From the NCBI GenBank assembly GCA_027296385.1, contig JAPUJD010000098.1, forward strand, positions 1-5,240: DNA of 5,240 bases. Reading direction: 5' to 3'. The position numbers and the translations under genes are program-made. Numbering within the stretch: the first letter of the stretch is position 1; each line of letters begins with the position of its first letter. The notes below the pieces were generated by a model, which did not search any database, was not told the origin of the DNA, and saw nothing but the letters and a program-made list of their open reading frames with translations. Source of the stretch: Acidobacteriota bacterium (GTDB lineage Bacteria > Acidobacteriota > Thermoanaerobaculia > Multivoradales > JAHEKO01). Shown here piece after piece: positions 5,186 through 5,240 of the stretch.

Positions 5186-5240
5186 AGCCCCATGATTGTG
5201 CGCCATCCCGCGCTGCCGGCCCTATGAGCCGACTCACAGC

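Noticed and set aside
4694..5227. Plus-strand frame of 177 codons opposite the CAP lipoprotein
   Set aside because: It mirrors almost the exact length of the lipoprotein gene but has shadow composition. The minus strand carries a lipobox and CAP motifs.
5224..5240. Possible plus-strand start (ATG AGC CGA CTC ACA) at the window end
   Set aside because: Only five codons are visible and no Shine-Dalgarno precedes the ATG, so a gene cannot be supported.

Overview
The window is high-GC bacterial DNA, roughly two-thirds G+C, densely coding and with short intergenic gaps. A lipobox lipoprotein signal with Ser at +2, a NIT1-type nitrilase and a PGBD-matrixin protease together suggest a high-GC Gram-negative-type lineage (Acidobacteriota, Myxococcota or Proteobacteria are all possible). 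The sequence alone does not settle the phylum, and nothing in it marks a mobile element, CRISPR array or RNA gene.

Layout. Positions 2-199 (+) hold the C-terminal end of a PLP-dependent class I/II aminotransferase. It converges on a minus-strand pair: a NIT1-like amidohydrolase (1079-1897) followed 31 bp downstream by a class I SAM methyltransferase (253-1047). A 9-bp perfect inverted repeat lies at the convergent junction and includes the aminotransferase stop codon. The nitrilase is divergent from a serine beta-lactamase-fold hydrolase/esterase (1929-3038, +). Only 31 bp separate their starts, and that gap contains a perfect minus-strand TATAAT.

The right half is all minus strand. A CAP/SCP-domain lipoprotein (4660-5172) is followed, after a 188-bp gap, by a probable two-gene operon. 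The operon has a small 136-aa protein of unrecognised function with a DcrB/PsbP-like look (4061-4471), then a matrix-metalloproteinase-like enzyme (3141-4037).

The most interesting locus is this operon. The protease has the eukaryote-style MMP order: a peptidoglycan-binding-like prodomain, an S-R-C-G-F-P-D cysteine switch, then HExxHxxGxxH and a Met-turn. It has no visible signal peptide, apparently lacks two structural-zinc ligands, and ends in a short predicted coiled coil. The small upstream protein could be a partner, chaperone or inhibitor, but that rests only on gene order. The left half looks like housekeeping or metabolite-repair chemistry.
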